NCBI GenBank assembly: GCA_900549415.1
Contig: URNX01000023.1
Location: 1-50,694 of the forward strand
Direction of reading: 5' to 3'
Origin: an uncultured bacterium
GTDB lineage: Bacteria; Verrucomicrobiota; Lentisphaeria; Victivallales; UBA1829
Length of the DNA: 50,694 bases
Part shown: positions 49,793 through 50,694 of the stretch, piece by piece
Numbering within the stretch: position 1 is the first letter of the stretch
Layout: each line of letters starts with the position of its first letter
Program-made: the position numbers and the translations under genes
The notes under the pieces: generated by a model
Seen by the model: only the letters and a program-made list of their open reading frames with translations
Database searches by the model: none
What the model was told of the DNA's origin: nothing

Positions 49793-50437
49793 TTAATTTT
49801 TATTTTTGGTTTTGCTTTTGGATTTCGTCGTTTTCTGCTGTCTGCTTCCGGTGTTGACATGCGTTCTTCTTCCACTGGGAGTTGAGACTTGAAAATCAAT
49901 GCCGTCCCCGCTGTCTTCCATGGGCTTTCTTGATCTTTTTGCCGGCTGGTTGTTCAGACTCAGATCTTCGGGGAACTTTGGTTGTGCGGTGACTGTTTCA
50001 ATGACCATTCCGCGTTTCGGCTTAGCCTTTTCGATTTCCTGCTGATACTTTTTTTGAATATCATCGGGCAGATCGTCGGTCTTCACGAGCAGGGTTCCGC
50101 CCCAGTATGAGACTAGCGCACCGTTCCCGGTGAAGCGGATGATTTTGTATTTTTTTAGAATTTTCCCGCTTTTGGTTTTGAGGTCCGGTCTCTCGGCTAT
50201 TGCCTCGCGCCGCTTTTCGATTTTTTTGATATAATCGGCGATTTTATGTCTTTGGTCTTTGGGCCATTGTTCGAGCGGGATGACCGTCACTCCTGCGCGA
50301 TGCATAATGGTGGGTCCTTCCGCGGACCATGAAACAACGGTGTAATCGTGGTATGTTTTCCCGTTTGCCATTGTAATATCTTCCGCCTGCAGAACATAAA
50401 CCGCGATCAGACATAAGACTAAGAGTATATTTTTCAT
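49793..50437 (-). CDS. Secreted two-repeat protein with basic tail
   Basis: A 214-residue exported protein, signal peptide ending VLQA. Two similar ~50-residue units follow: MANGKTYHDYTVVSWSAEG with PLEQWPKDQRHKI, and TKSGKILKKYKIIRFTGNG with KTDDLPDDIQKKY. Each is a small beta unit of a type common in Verrucomicrobia and Lentisphaerota exported proteins. The last ~60 residues are low-complexity and very basic (QQKTTKSKSKTKNKN). AAAGGGG precedes the ATG. Function unknown; the repeats may bind a polymer and the tail an acidic surface. Confidence 0.7.
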   Translation of the reverse strand: MKNILLVLCLIAVYVLQAEDITMANGKTYHDYTVVSWSAEGPTIMHRAGVTVIPLEQWPKDQRHKIADYIKKIEKRREAIAERPDLKTKSGKILKKYKIIRFTGNGALVSYWGGTLLVKTDDLPDDIQKKYQQEIEKAKPKRGMVIETVTAQPKFPEDLSLNNQPAKRSRKPMEDSGDGIDFQVSTPSGRRTHVNTGSRQQKTTKSKSKTKNKN

Positions 50438-50482
50438 TATGATCCCCTTTGTTTTCGGTGGGTATTGTCTGCCGAGTAATGA

Positions 50483-50510
50483 AATATACCCTGCAATACA
50501 AGTTTTTCAA
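50483..50510 (-). promoter_or_regulatory. Promoter of the two-repeat protein / NhaC operon
   Basis: On the minus strand TTGAAA (50510-50505), a 16-base spacer and TATATT (50488-50483), about 45 bases before the start codon. Confidence 0.7.
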
Positions 50511-50558
50511 AGCCGGATTCTGTTTTTTCTTTATATTCCATTATTTTCTGCCACCTTA

Positions 50559-50609
50559 TCTTAAAGTAAACACATGCTTCATTTTTTACCACATGTGTTT
50601 ACTTTAAGA
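50559..50609. repeat. Perfect 18-bp inverted repeat
   Basis: TCTTAAAGTAAACACATG (50559-50576) and CATGTGTTTACTTTAAGA (50592-50609) pair perfectly around a 15-base AT-rich loop. No T-run follows on either strand, so it is not a plain terminator. It lies between two divergent promoters. Confidence 0.85.
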
Positions 50610-50651
50610 AGCGATACCGGCACTTTTTCTGAACTTTTTCTGCTTCATGAT

Positions 50652-50679
50652 TTGCATTTCTGCATTTCTCTGCTATATT
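50652..50679 (+). promoter_or_regulatory. Promoter reading out of the right edge
   Basis: TTGCAT (50652-50657), a 16-base spacer and TATATT (50674-50679). The gene it serves lies beyond the window. Confidence 0.6.
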
Positions 50680-50694
50680 ACACTCCATTCGCTC

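Noticed and set aside
1..50694. CRISPR array, tRNA or rRNA genes, insertion sequences, prophage
   Set aside because: No regularly spaced repeats, cloverleaf, transposase, integrase or phage structural gene was found on either strand.

Overview
The window most likely comes from a strictly anaerobic member of the Lentisphaerota (Victivallis-like). This is an inference from gene content, not from a marker gene. The signs are: three proteins with an FTLIELL prepilin N-terminus and an H-X9-DG-type C-terminus, each placed directly before secreted carbohydrate-active proteins; a [4Fe-4S]-type hybrid-cluster protein with ferredoxin and rubredoxin; a GPH-type sugar transporter; Gfo/Idh, GH28, GH36 and GH130 enzymes; and a long MoxR/Bat-type operon. 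No tRNA, rRNA, CRISPR array, insertion sequence or phage gene was seen. Starts were chosen by Shine-Dalgarno (SD) spacing, and most genes have a clear AGGAG-like site.

Region 1 (1-14344, + strand) is glycan utilisation. A GntR regulator fused to a solute-binding-like sensor has a palindrome in its own -35 region. It is followed by a sugar transporter, a pseudopilin, a secreted beta-helix protein, a small secreted protein that is a free-standing copy of the beta-helix protein's C-terminal domain, and a Gfo/Idh dehydrogenase. After a strong terminator comes a second unit: pseudopilin, a clan-A glycoside hydrolase with binding domains, a small secreted binding-type protein and a cytoplasmic GH28-like enzyme. 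Region 2 (14332-24210) holds a minus-strand group (acetyltransferase, KdsD-type isomerase, small sigma-like factor), a divergent SGNH hydrolase plus DUF5696/GH101-like enzyme, and a third pseudopilin / clan-A hydrolase / small binding protein unit on the minus strand. Units two and three are mirror images in gene order and share a 15-base identical extended -10 promoter core.

Region 3 (24452-39965) is an extended MoxR/Bat locus. A + operon (MoxR ATPase, DUF58, BatA-like, coiled-coil membrane protein, VWA membrane protein, all overlapping by 1-4 bases) meets tail to tail, two bases apart, a minus operon (1365-residue helical-repeat protein, transglutaminase with a degenerate caspase-like domain, DUF4159 protein) that also uses 4-base overlaps. 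The two operons probably build one envelope-associated assembly.

Region 4 (39966-50694) opens with a gene-free stretch that looks like a structured RNA gene with its own promoter and terminator. It is followed by a nitrosative-stress operon (DUF1971 protein, two-cluster ferredoxin, Hcp, enlarged rubredoxin), a LacI regulator with a GH130 phosphorylase and GH36 alpha-galactosidase (galactomannan-type oligosaccharides), a polyproline secreted protein, an NhaC antiporter and a secreted two-repeat protein. The right edge carries a perfect 18-base inverted repeat and a promoter reading out of the window.

The most notable items are the repeated pseudopilin-CAZyme cassettes, the pseudo-caspase/transglutaminase protein inside the MoxR-Bat locus, and the unassigned structured RNA at about 40070-40409.
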